This document shows, piece by piece, positions 8,454 through 17,173 of a stretch of DNA of 64,000 bases (positions are counted from its first letter, which is position 1; each line of letters starts with the position of its first letter). Both the position numbers and the translations under genes were made by a program. This DNA is from JACMLD01 sp047602295 (GTDB lineage: Bacteria; Bacteroidota; Bacteroidia; Chitinophagales; Chitinophagaceae). Where the stretch lies: the NCBI GenBank assembly GCA_047602295.1, contig JASGHP010000001.1:1550001-1614000 (forward strand), in the 5' to 3' direction. The notes beneath the pieces were generated by a model. That model worked only from the letters and a program-made list of their open reading frames with translations, was not told the DNA's origin and made no database searches.

Positions 8454-10043
8454 ATGAAAAGAAGGGAATTTTTACGGAATACTATTCCTACTGCAACCAT
8501 CCTGCCTGCTTTAATAAACGGCTTTTCTGTAAAAGCTTATTCGGCAGACAGCCCCTTTATGCATGCATTGCAAGGTGCAACCATTGATACAGACAAAGTA
8601 TTGGTGCTGGTGCAATTAATGGGTGGCAACGATGGCCTTAACATGGTAATACCCATTGATGGTTACGGCGATTATTATAACGCCCGCAGTAATATCGCTA
8701 TCCCACAAAACAAAATATTGGCTTTAAATGGCAATAGCAAAACCGGTTTACACCCTTCAATGACTGGTTTGCAAACATTGTACAATGAAAATAAGCTGGC
8801 CATTATACAGGCAGTTGGTTATCCCTCACCCAACTTCTCGCATTTTCGTGCAACGGATATCTGGATGAGTGCTTCCGATGCAGATGTAGATATAGAAAGC
8901 GGTTGGGCAGGCAGGTACCTGGCATCAGAGTTTCCCAATTATCCGAATGGTTTTCCCAATAGCGCAATGCCAGATCCGCTGGCAATACAAATAGGTTCCA
9001 TTTCATCACTGGCATTGCAAGGGCCATCTGTGCCCATGGGTATGAGTCTAACAGACCCGGTAAATTTTTATAATCTTATTGATGATTTGGTGGACTCTAC
9101 GCCAGATACGCCCTGGGGAAAAGAATTGCGTTATATACGCCAGGTAGTACAACAAACGCAGCAATACGGTGCCGTTATAAAAGCTGCTGCTGCAAAAGTT
9201 ACTTCGCAAGGAGCATATCCTACAGGAAATGATTTGGCGGCACAGTTAAAAATTGTTGCACGACTGGTAAAAGGTGGATTGAAAACACGTATTTACATGG
9301 TAAATGCCAATGGCTTCGACACACACTCGGCACAAACTACCAAAGATACAACTGTAGGTAACCATGCTAATCTTTTGCTCCATCTTTCTGATGCTATCAA
9401 GTCTTTCATGGATGATTTAAAAGGCCTTGGCGTAGAAGATCGTGTAATAGGTATGACTTTTTCAGAATTTGGCCGCCGCATTAAATCAAATTCAAGTATG
9501 GGTACAGACCATGGCGCTGCTGCACCGGTATTTGTATTTGGAAAGAATGTAAAGCCCGGTGTTGTGGGCACCAATCCCGCCATACCTGCTGGTGTTACTT
9601 TTAATGACAATATTCCTTTTCAATATGATTTCAGGAGCATTTATTCTTCTATACTTAGCCAATGGTTTTGTGTAAAGGATACTGACCTGCAAACGATCAT
9701 GTTCAAGAATTTTCAAAACATACCCTTATGTATAAACGCAGCTTGCGGATCTACCGGCCTGGAAGATGTTTACCGCAATGCAGGCGAGCAGCTCATTATT
9801 AACTACCCAAATCCTTTTGTAGACAATACAAAGATTACTTTCAATACAAAAGGGGGCCACACCCTTGTGCAAATAATAGATTCTTTGGGAAGATCTATTA
9901 AAACACTCACCGATAAAGAATATACTGCGGGGGTGTACACGTTAGATTTTAGTGGATATGGACTGCCTTCAGGCGTGTATTATGCCCGTTTGCAAAATGG
10001 TACTTTGCAACAGGTACGGCCTATGCTGAAAGTAAGACCTTGA
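8454..10043 (+). CDS. DUF1501 protein with type IX secretion sorting domain
   Basis: A 529-residue protein of the sulfatase-like DUF1501 family. The N-terminus MKRREFLRNTIPTATILPAL carries twin arginines and resembles a Tat signal, which is usual for DUF1501. The core has LVQLMGGNDGLNMVIP (about 52-67), NANGFDTHSAQ and EFGRRIKSN..GTDHG, the conserved family blocks with likely metal ligands. The last 80 residues (IINYPNPFVDNTKITF to the end) form a type A T9SS C-terminal sorting domain. This predicts passage through the outer membrane and surface attachment or release. It follows the DUF1800 gene in the same operon. The enzymatic role, if any, is unknown; the combination of a Tat-like signal and a T9SS tail is noteworthy. 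Confidence 0.92.
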   Translation: MKRREFLRNTIPTATILPALINGFSVKAYSADSPFMHALQGATIDTDKVLVLVQLMGGNDGLNMVIPIDGYGDYYNARSNIAIPQNKILALNGNSKTGLHPSMTGLQTLYNENKLAIIQAVGYPSPNFSHFRATDIWMSASDADVDIESGWAGRYLASEFPNYPNGFPNSAMPDPLAIQIGSISSLALQGPSVPMGMSLTDPVNFYNLIDDLVDSTPDTPWGKELRYIRQVVQQTQQYGAVIKAAAAKVTSQGAYPTGNDLAAQLKIVARLVKGGLKTRIYMVNANGFDTHSAQTTKDTTVGNHANLLLHLSDAIKSFMDDLKGLGVEDRVIGMTFSEFGRRIKSNSSMGTDHGAAAPVFVFGKNVKPGVVGTNPAIPAGVTFNDNIPFQYDFRSIYSSILSQWFCVKDTDLQTIMFKNFQNIPLCINAACGSTGLEDVYRNAGEQLIINYPNPFVDNTKITFNTKGGHTLVQIIDSLGRSIKTLTDKEYTAGVYTLDFSGYGLPSGVYYARLQNGTLQQVRPMLKVRP

Positions 10044-10070
10044 TAATAGTTGTATCCGCAACCAATATTT

Positions 10071-10094
10071 GCCCCTTTATTAAGGGGCTTTTTT
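10071..10094 (+). terminator. Terminator after DUF1800/DUF1501 operon
   Basis: GCCCCTT-TATT-AAGGGGC, a seven-base stem, is followed by six T. Confidence 0.9.
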
Positions 10095-10202
10095 CATAGT
10101 TTTACATATAATATCTGAAAAGTATTATTTTTCATTCAATTCATCCTGTCCCGGAAGACTGCTGTACCCGCCCATTATTTTACTTAAATTGTTTTGAAGC
10201 GC

Positions 10203-10844
10203 ATGATCAAGGTTTTTATCATTGAAGATCATGAAATGTATGTAGAGGGTTTGGCCCTGCTTTTAAAAAAGCAGCCAGATATTGATGTAACGGGTACCGT
10301 ATCAAGCGGTTTGGGGTTGTTAGAGAAATTGCCTTCCATAGATGCAGATATTCTTTTGCTGGATGTGCACCTGCCAGACATTAATGAAGAAGATCTCTTA
10401 AAAAAAATACGTGCCATCCGGCCTTCCCAAAAAATAATTTATCTCACGCTGATGCGTGGCACAAGATATATACACAAGCTCTTGCGCCATAACATACAAG
10501 GTTATGTATTGAAAAATGCACCGTTTGAAGAGTTGTTGAACACTATACATGAAGTTTATCGCGGCGGTACTTATTTTAGTAAAGAGATAGACATTCTTAG
10601 TCCAAATGATTTCAGGAGCACATTAACCCTGGAAGAAAAAAAAGTAGCTGAGATTCTTTCAAAACGTGAGACAGAAATACTTACACTTATCTGTCGCGAG
10701 TTTAGCAATGCCGAAATAGCCGAAAAATTGTTTTTAAGTATTAGCACTATAGAAACACATCGCAAGAATATAATTGCAAAGCTGGGAGTGAATAATACGG
10801 TTGGGCTTGTGCGCTTTGCCTTAAAAAATAAATTGATAGACTAA
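10203..10844 (+). CDS. LuxR/NarL-type response regulator
   Basis: This 213-residue two-component regulator has an N-terminal receiver. IIEDHEMYVEG supplies the acidic pocket, the phospho-accepting Asp is in ADILLLDVHLPD (about residue 55), the conserved Thr/Ser switch is in YLTLM, and a Lys follows in YVLKNAP. The C-terminal helix-turn-helix of the LuxR/GerE class is LSKRETEILTLICREFSNAE with IETHRKNIIAKLG. An ATG at 10203 gives the usual MIKVFIIEDHE start; a TTG nine bases earlier is less likely. A histidine kinase gene follows after only a few bases, so the two form an operon and probably a cognate pair. Target genes are not evident. Confidence 0.93.
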   Translation: MIKVFIIEDHEMYVEGLALLLKKQPDIDVTGTVSSGLGLLEKLPSIDADILLLDVHLPDINEEDLLKKIRAIRPSQKIIYLTLMRGTRYIHKLLRHNIQGYVLKNAPFEELLNTIHEVYRGGTYFSKEIDILSPNDFRSTLTLEEKKVAEILSKRETEILTLICREFSNAEIAEKLFLSISTIETHRKNIIAKLGVNNTVGLVRFALKNKLID

Positions 10845-10851
10845 AATAGTT

Positions 10852-12699
10852 TTGCGGAACAACGTGAAGTACGCCATTCTTTTCATTTGTATTATCTTCT
10901 CAGGTTTTGCCCGTGCGCAGCAGGCAGATACCAATCATCTTAAACTATTGTACGATCGTTGTTTGGATTTTGATGAATCAAAAGCAGACTCTTTAAAAAT
11001 TTACGCAGATTTTATTGCAAACGAGGCAGAAAAACTTCATTATAATCGTGGCGAAGTATTGTCCTCTCGTTTGAAAGGAATTTCGAAAGATCTTAAGGGT
11101 GATTATGATAGCGCTATTGTCTATTACCTGCAATCATTGGATGCCGCACGCAGGTTGCAGGCTATTAACTATGAAGAAGCTGCATTGGGAGATCTTGCAT
11201 ATATTTACGTAAATACCAAACAGACGGTAAGGGCAAAAGATATGTACCTGCAATCTGCAAAACTGGCGGAAGAACAGCGCAACATCAGTTCTGTTATAAT
11301 TTCTTACGGAAACCTGGGTGCTATTTACAACCAGTTGAAAATGTCTGATAGTGCTTTGTATTACCTTAATAAAGGACTAGCCATTGCAAAGCCGCATGAA
11401 GATAAAATGGATCTCTCTTCTTTTTATAGCAATATGGGCAATGTCTATTACGAGAAGAAGGATTATGACAAAGCCCTGGGATATTTTCAACGTACTCACG
11501 AGCATCATGTAAAAGACAGTGCGCTTGCTGATTTATGGATAGATGTTTTAAACATGGCCGATGTTTATATCGAGCTTAAGAAATATGATTCGGCTTATGT
11601 GTATGCTACGCAGGCTCTTAATATAGCCCGCCAGTTGCAGGCACGCAGCAAGGAAGCTGATAGTTACTCCATGTTGTCAAGACTTTATTTCAGGCGTGGA
11701 GATTATAAAAACGCATATGACTACCAGCAGAAATGGTATGCCATAGATACAAATCTTGTAAATGCCGGTACCAATGAAACCATTGCCAGCTTGCAGGAAA
11801 AATTCAATGCACGTCAGCGTGAACAAGACAATAAGCTGTTGCAATCGCAAATAGAGAAGGCGCAGTTTCGCAACAGGTTTATTACAGTGTTAGCAGTTGC
11901 TGCTGCTATTATTGCTATTGTGATTGCATTATTGCTGATGCAAAAAAGAAAGGCAAATAAAATACTGCAAGACAAAAATGTTTTTATTAACCGGCAAAAT
12001 GAGAAACTGGCAGAATTAAATTATGAGAAGAACTCGCTTATCAGTATTGTTTCTCATGACCTGAGCACACCATTTGCTGCTATCAAAATGTGGATGAATA
12101 TTTTAACAGAGGATGCAGGTAATCTTTCAGCAGATCAGCAAAAAGCAGTAGAACGAATTCAACAAGCTTCCGCCAGGGGAGAAACGTTGATCCGTTCTAT
12201 ATTGGACGTTGAAAAGGCGGAAACCAATCAACATAAAATATCGCTTGAAAATTTTGATTTAAAAGTTTTTGTAGAAAGTATTGTGGATGATTTTATGCCG
12301 GCAGCATCTGGAAAAAATATACAGTTGCATTTCGAAACGCCATCCAAACATGTATACCTGGTAAGCGATAAACAATTGGTAAGCCGTATCTGCGAAAATC
12401 TTTTTTCAAACGCCATCAAATACTCCCCGCCAGATAAAAATGTATGGATTAGCCTTGCCGATGCAAATGATGCAATAAATATTCAGGTAAGGGATGAGGG
12501 TGTGGGAATTAGCAAAGAAGAATTGCCTAATCTTTTTTCCAAATACAGCAAAATATCTTCTAAACCAACTGCAGGTGAAGCGTCCACAGGTCTTGGCCTT
12601 TCTATCGTTAAAAGGATTGTAGATGAATTAAATGGTACTGTTTTTTGTGAAAGTGAACCAGGGAAAGGTTCCCTTTTTACAGTAGTGCTGAAGAAATAA
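10852..12699 (+). CDS. TPR-domain sensor histidine kinase
   Basis: An approximately 615-residue kinase. A signal peptide (KYAILFICIIFSGFARAQ) is followed by about 290 residues of tetratricopeptide repeats in the periplasm, then a coiled segment and one transmembrane helix near residues 342-362. The cytoplasmic part contains an H-box SIVSHDLSTPF (His near 401) of the HisKA type, the N-box ENLFSNAIKYSPP, G1 DEGVGIS and G2 GLGLSIVKRIV. The only starts are a TTG at 10852 or a GTG at 10864; the GTG gives a tighter signal peptide. It follows the LuxR response regulator directly. NarL-type regulators more often pair with HisKA_3 kinases, so a HisKA partner is mildly unusual, though TPR kinases next to LuxR regulators are common in Bacteroidota. 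Confidence 0.92.
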   Translation: MRNNVKYAILFICIIFSGFARAQQADTNHLKLLYDRCLDFDESKADSLKIYADFIANEAEKLHYNRGEVLSSRLKGISKDLKGDYDSAIVYYLQSLDAARRLQAINYEEAALGDLAYIYVNTKQTVRAKDMYLQSAKLAEEQRNISSVIISYGNLGAIYNQLKMSDSALYYLNKGLAIAKPHEDKMDLSSFYSNMGNVYYEKKDYDKALGYFQRTHEHHVKDSALADLWIDVLNMADVYIELKKYDSAYVYATQALNIARQLQARSKEADSYSMLSRLYFRRGDYKNAYDYQQKWYAIDTNLVNAGTNETIASLQEKFNARQREQDNKLLQSQIEKAQFRNRFITVLAVAAAIIAIVIALLLMQKRKANKILQDKNVFINRQNEKLAELNYEKNSLISIVSHDLSTPFAAIKMWMNILTEDAGNLSADQQKAVERIQQASARGETLIRSILDVEKAETNQHKISLENFDLKVFVESIVDDFMPAASGKNIQLHFETPSKHVYLVSDKQLVSRICENLFSNAIKYSPPDKNVWISLADANDAINIQVRDEGVGISKEELPNLFSKYSKISSKPTAGEASTGLGLSIVKRIVDELNGTVFCESEPGKGSLFTVVLKK

Positions 12700-12743
12700 T
12701 GTGATTTTTTTGCTAATGACAGCATGTTTTCAGGTGTAGTTTC

Positions 12744-12751
12744 TATATTTG
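12744..12751 (+). promoter_or_regulatory. Bacteroidota-type -7 box, metal-uptake locus
   Basis: TATATTTG fits TAnnTTTG exactly. It overlaps the first possible TTG start (12749) of the small gene that follows, so translation more likely begins downstream at TTG 12770. Confidence 0.5.
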
Positions 12752-12769
12752 CAACAAAGTAGCAAATAT

Positions 12770-13123
12770 TTGATAGCGCAAAAACCTGTCATAAAGCAAA
12801 TTTTAGCAGCGGTATTGTTGTTGGTTTTCACCTTCAGCATTGCGCCTAAAAAATTTTTGCATGATGCTATTGCCACGCACCAGGATAAAACGGTAATAGT
12901 TGCACCTGGTGAAAACGCCCAGTTAAGCCACACCGCATTTGTCTGCAAGTGCGATAGCTTGGTTGCAGAATCTGTTTTTACCAACAACGGCATTCAGCAT
13001 TTTTGTTTTGTTGCACCTATAGTTTTTGTTCCAAGAACATCTTCACTTCTTTATCATTATCCATCTTCTCCTGTTTTCTTTTTCGAGTTAAGAGGGCCGC
13101 CTTCTGGTCATTCTATTTCCTGA
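12770..13123 (+). CDS. Small Cys-containing protein upstream of a TonB receptor
   Basis: About 117 residues. A hydrophobic N-terminal segment (ILAAVLLLVFTFSIAPKKFL) acts as a signal or anchor. A FVCKCDSLVAES motif with two close cysteines follows, and the C-terminus ends FFFELRGPPSGHSIS. There is no ATG in the frame before the hydrophobic segment, so a TTG start (12770; 12749 is also in frame) has to be assumed. Small proteins ending in an RGPP-like tail directly before TonB-dependent receptors occur in Bacteroidota. I suspect a role in metal (copper, zinc or iron) handling, but this is inference from the cysteines and neighbour. Confidence 0.55.
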   Translation: MIAQKPVIKQILAAVLLLVFTFSIAPKKFLHDAIATHQDKTVIVAPGENAQLSHTAFVCKCDSLVAESVFTNNGIQHFCFVAPIVFVPRTSSLLYHYPSSPVFFFELRGPPSGHSIS

Positions 13124-13265
13124 AATTAATTGCTGGTAACAAACCGGCAGGCAACTTGCATAATCTGTTACAGGTTTGCATGTCAACCCTTTTAGCAATG
13201 CTGATCCATGCCATGAAAACAACGCATGGGTATCGATATTGATCAGCACAAGAAAAATTAGTACA

Positions 13266-15773
13266 ATGAAATTTATTATACAGCGGCAATTGTTTTTATT
13301 ATTATTCACTCCATTTTTACTTGAAGGTTTTTCGCAGGGAACTGCAGCAGGAATATTTAACAAGCATTCCATTGGTTTAATTGGCTCTCTTTCCGGAACG
13401 GTTATAGAAAAAAAGACTGGCAACCCATTACCTGCTGCTACGGTTTACATAACAGACTTAAAAATTGGTGCCATTGCAGATTCAAACGGGCATTATGTTT
13501 TTAAATCGCTGCCATCAGGCACTTACCTGGTAGAAGTGCGTAACGTAGGTTTTAAATCAGTAACAAAAAATGTTGTTATCAATGGAAACGTGACAGAGAA
13601 TTTTGAATTAACTGATAACGCAGTTGAAGAGAGTGCAGTTGTGGTAACAGGTGTATCAAAAGCAACACAGGTTAAAAGAAGCCCGATACCAATTGTTGCT
13701 GTAAGCCACGACTTCATAATAAAAAACCTGAACACTAATATTATAGATGCTATTGCAAAAGTGCCGGGTGTAAGTGCGTTAACTACAGGGCCAAACGTAT
13801 CAAAGCCATTCATACGCGGGTTAGGTTATAACCGAATACTCACTTTATATGATGGTGTGCGGCAAGAAGGCCAGCAATGGGGCGATGAACATGGTATTGA
13901 AGTTGACCAATACGGAATTGAAAGAGTAGAAGTGATTAAAGGGCCCGCAAGTTTAAGTTATGGCTCCGATGCAGTAGCAGGTGTTGTTAATTTAATTCCA
14001 TACCAACCGGCGCATGAAGGACAGGTTATTGGAAACATTATGGGCGAATTTCAAAGCAACAACGGATTGTTTGGTGGCTCTGCTATGCTGGCAGGTACTA
14101 AAAATGGTTTTGAATGGATGGGCAGGGTTTCTCATAAAACAGCTACCAATTACCAGGATAAAATTGATGGCCGCGTATATGGTACAGCTTTTAAAGAAAC
14201 AGATGCAAGTCTATCGCTTGGACTGCATAAAAAATGGGGCTACTCTCATATAGGCATTGAATTATACGATGATTTGCAGGAAATACCGGATGGTAGCAGG
14301 GATTCTGCTTCAAGAAAATTCACCAAGCAAATTTCTGAGGCTGATACCATCAGGCCAATTGTTTCTGATGCTGAACTGAAATCTTATTCAATAACGCCAT
14401 TGCATCAGCATGTGCAGCATTATCGTTTTTATTCTGCCAATAATTTTACATTGGGTCAGGGCAGGCTGGCAGTTAATTTTGGATACCAGCGTAGTGTGCG
14501 AAGAGAATTCAGCCATCCTGTTTTATCAGATATACCCGGCTTGTACCTGCAGTTGAATACCTATTCGTACGATGTTAAATATTTTTTTCCTGAATTCAGC
14601 GGCTGGAATTTATCAATGGGCGTTAATGGAATGTACCAAACCAACGATGTAACCAGTGGCACAGAGTTTATTATTCCATCTTATCATCAGTTTGACGTTG
14701 GTCCCTTTGCGCTGTTGAAAAAAACATTCGGGAAACTGGACATTGCCGGCGGATTGCGATACGACAGTCGCAGTTTTAAGAATGACGCACTTTACACAGC
14801 GCCTGATCCTGTAACCGGGTTTGATAAGCCGGTTGCTGCAACAACAATTGGTGCAGACCAGCCTTTTTCAAGTAATAGCTATCATTTCTCTGGTCTCTCT
14901 GGCAGTTTGGGTGCCACCTATAATTTCAATGAAAAATTTTCTATAAAGGCAAATGTTTCGCGTGGTTTCCGTGCTCCAAATATCCTGGAAATATCTGCCA
15001 ACGGTGTGCATCCGGGCACTAATATCTACCAGATAGGTGATGCCGATTTTAAACCTGAATTTAGTGTGCAGGAAGATGTAGGCCTTACTTACGCATCAAA
15101 ATATGCTGTGATAACACTGGGTGTGTTTAATAATACCATCAGCAATTATATTTTTAACCAACGCCTGCTTAGCGTTAATGGGGGCGATTCTGTAATTGTT
15201 GCCGGTAATCAAACCTATAAATTTCAGCAGGGTAAAGCCAATTTGTATGGTGGAGAATTAAGCATCGATATACATCCTGTTAAACAATTGCATTTTGAAA
15301 ACAGCTTGTCAGTGGTATATGGAAGAAATGAAGACATAGATCCAAAATTGAAATCGGACAGCAATAAGTATGTTCCTTTTATTCCACCATTTCATGGAAC
15401 ATCAGAATTGCGGTTTGATTTTGATGCCAGGAAAAGCCATATCGTAAATGGTTTTGTAAAAGCACAATTGGCTTATTATGCAAAGCAGGACAGGGTATAC
15501 CTTGTTGATAATACTGAAACACCAACACCCGGCTATACTTTATTTAATGCAGGATTTGGTGCCGGGTTTACCAATAAAAAAGGAGCAACCATTTTAAACG
15601 TCTATTTCTTTGCTAATAATTTGTTTGATGTAGCTTACCAGGATCACCTGAGCCGCTTAAAATATTTTGAACCCTATCCAAATGATCCCCGTGGTCATTT
15701 AGGTATCTATAATATGGGTAGAAATTTTAGCGTGAAGTTTGATGTACCCTTGTCTTTTGTTACAGGTAAATAA
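13266..15773 (+). CDS. TonB-dependent outer-membrane receptor, probable metal uptake
   Basis: This is an 835-residue receptor. A signal peptide (MKFIIQRQLFLLLFTPFLLE) is followed by a carboxypeptidase-regulatory-like beta-sandwich (LSGTVIEKKTGNPLPAATVY to about residue 120). A plug domain (IIDAIAKVPGVSALTTGP, with ERVEVIKGPASLSYGSDAVA) and a 22-strand barrel with a terminal region VKFDVPLSFVTGK come next. The plug segment YDGVRQEGQQWGDEHGIEVD resembles ZnuD-like zinc/metal receptors rather than SusC proteins, and no SusD gene is nearby. The start was set at the ATG giving the signal peptide; an upstream in-frame ATG (13176) adds 30 residues without features. It uses the TonB system, for which four candidate TonB-family proteins are encoded in this window. 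Substrate unproven. Confidence 0.92.
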   Translation: MKFIIQRQLFLLLFTPFLLEGFSQGTAAGIFNKHSIGLIGSLSGTVIEKKTGNPLPAATVYITDLKIGAIADSNGHYVFKSLPSGTYLVEVRNVGFKSVTKNVVINGNVTENFELTDNAVEESAVVVTGVSKATQVKRSPIPIVAVSHDFIIKNLNTNIIDAIAKVPGVSALTTGPNVSKPFIRGLGYNRILTLYDGVRQEGQQWGDEHGIEVDQYGIERVEVIKGPASLSYGSDAVAGVVNLIPYQPAHEGQVIGNIMGEFQSNNGLFGGSAMLAGTKNGFEWMGRVSHKTATNYQDKIDGRVYGTAFKETDASLSLGLHKKWGYSHIGIELYDDLQEIPDGSRDSASRKFTKQISEADTIRPIVSDAELKSYSITPLHQHVQHYRFYSANNFTLGQGRLAVNFGYQRSVRREFSHPVLSDIPGLYLQLNTYSYDVKYFFPEFSGWNLSMGVNGMYQTNDVTSGTEFIIPSYHQFDVGPFALLKKTFGKLDIAGGLRYDSRSFKNDALYTAPDPVTGFDKPVAATTIGADQPFSSNSYHFSGLSGSLGATYNFNEKFSIKANVSRGFRAPNILEISANGVHPGTNIYQIGDADFKPEFSVQEDVGLTYASKYAVITLGVFNNTISNYIFNQRLLSVNGGDSVIVAGNQTYKFQQGKANLYGGELSIDIHPVKQLHFENSLSVVYGRNEDIDPKLKSDSNKYVPFIPPFHGTSELRFDFDARKSHIVNGFVKAQLAYYAKQDRVYLVDNTETPTPGYTLFNAGFGAGFTNKKGATILNVYFFANNLFDVAYQDHLSRLKYFEPYPNDPRGHLGIYNMGRNFSVKFDVPLSFVTGK

Positions 15774-15907
15774 AAAATGAAATAGTAAGCAAATAATACC
15801 GGGTAAGCGTACTGTTTTTTTGAGAAATAAGCAGCTATGCAATAACAACACATACTAGAATGTTATTTTAGTCGTTTATTAGGTACTTACTTACCCAATT
15901 ACATAAC

Positions 15908-15941
15908 AAAGGCCCTGGATTTTTATCCGGGGCCTTTTATT
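15908..15941 (+). terminator. Terminator after TonB receptor gene
   Basis: AAAGGCCC-T-GGAT pairs with ATCC-G-GGGCCTTT over a TTTT loop and ends in TTATTTT. It could also serve transcripts entering from the other side. Confidence 0.8.
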
Positions 15942-15979
15942 TTAGGTCGTATGCTTATCTTTAAGCATCAATATTTCTT

Positions 15980-16372
15980 ATGGAAATCTCTATTAATACC
16001 CCTGCTTTGTTATTTCCCGCCATCAGCTTGCTAATGCTTGCTTATACCAATCGTTTTTTGGCGTTAGCCAGTTTAATCAGGAACCTGCATGCTAATTATA
16101 CCAATCATGTCAATAAAGAAGGCGTTGTGCAGCAGATTAAAAACCTGCGGGTGCGTTTGCGCCTTATAAGATTAATGCAAATGTTTGGCATCCTAAGTCT
16201 TTTTCTTTGTGTGCTTAGCATGTTCTTTGTGTTTGAGCAATTGCCAGGCTGGGCTAACATGTTGTTTGCGCTAAGCTTGCTGGCCATGTTGATTTCTCTT
16301 TTTCTTTCACTGGCAGAAATACAGATTAGTACAAGGGCTTTGGAAATAGAATTAGCAGATATCAAAGAATAA
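15980..16372 (+). CDS. DUF2721 family membrane protein
   Basis: A 130-residue protein with three hydrophobic segments (residues about 9-30, 66-87, 91-112). The family-like pattern is FPAISLLMLAYTNRFLALAS at the start, a charged middle (IKNLRVRLRLIRLMQ) and LAEIQISTRALEIEL near the end. DUF2721 proteins are small inner-membrane proteins without known function. It is convergent with the GIN-domain gene, with only six bases between the stop codons. Nothing in the sequence hints at a partner. Confidence 0.8.
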   Translation: MEISINTPALLFPAISLLMLAYTNRFLALASLIRNLHANYTNHVNKEGVVQQIKNLRVRLRLIRLMQMFGILSLFLCVLSMFFVFEQLPGWANMLFALSLLAMLISLFLSLAEIQISTRALEIELADIKE

Positions 16373-16378
16373 CTAAGA

Positions 16379-16906
16379 CTATCCTTCACTGCCACCTCTA
16401 ACTACCACATTAGATTTTTCTGAAGAGATATTGCGGTATTTAATCCAATAGTCTTCATCTGCATCTAAAAAGATTTTGCCGTTGGATTTTAAATGCAAAT
16501 CACAAAAGCCATTGATGTTTACAAATAATTTCGGCGAATGCAATGCATCGAAACTAACAACACCGGCATCTGCATTTATTTCCAGCTTTTGCAGTTCCTG
16601 CACTGTAACGTTTACCTGCACTTTGCCACGGTAAGAAGTTTGTTTGTGAGATGATGCAATGGTCATTACCCCGTCGCTAACAGTAATGGATATCTCAGGA
16701 ACTAGTTTTTCATCTCCTTCAATGTAGGCTTTTTTTAAGCTGTCGTTTTGTACCAATACCACGTCTACGTTGGCATTTACCACTAGTTTGTTAAAGGAGG
16801 ATACAGATACTTCAGATACAGCATAGTTGAATTTTTCTGCAGGTTGCGCCTGCGCTGCCACAGCCATTATTAAAAGCATTGGCAGCATTAGTAATGTACT
16901 TTTCAT
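16379..16906 (-). CDS. Secreted GIN-domain (DUF2807-like) protein
   Basis: A 175-residue protein with a Sec signal (MKSTLLMLPMLLIMAVAAQA). The mature part repeats short beta strands with Asn/Asp turns (FNKLVVNANVDVVLVQNDS, LQKLEINADAGVVSFDALHS, FVNINGFCDLHLKSNGKIFL). This is the pattern of the GIN domain, a right-handed beta-helix-like surface module. Full-length family members run to about 230 residues, so this one is on the short side. The domain is exported in Bacteroidota, but its binding partner is unknown. Confidence 0.75.
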   Translation of the reverse strand: MKSTLLMLPMLLIMAVAAQAQPAEKFNYAVSEVSVSSFNKLVVNANVDVVLVQNDSLKKAYIEGDEKLVPEISITVSDGVMTIASSHKQTSYRGKVQVNVTVQELQKLEINADAGVVSFDALHSPKLFVNINGFCDLHLKSNGKIFLDADEDYWIKYRNISSEKSNVVVRGGSEG

Positions 16907-17173
16907 AAAAAAGGTTTAATAGTTAAATGAATGTTTGTACAAATTTGGGCCGCTCATTTTTTTGAAAAAATGCATATTGGCATGAACTGTAGAAAATGCT
17001 GTTTGAATAGTTAAAATAGCGATAGCTCACGCAGAAATCGCAAACCGGCGGCTAGGCAATAGCAAATCTTTTCTGTCGTTTATAGGTTTTTGCAAACACC
17101 AGGTATGTTTGTTTAAACAGCAGTAACTTGCCCGTTTCAAAAAACGTTCTAATTTTAAGAGAACTTATACCTG

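Noticed and set aside
13176..13265. Longer N-terminus for the TonB receptor
   Set aside because: The signal peptide begins at 13266; the upstream 30 codons show no features.
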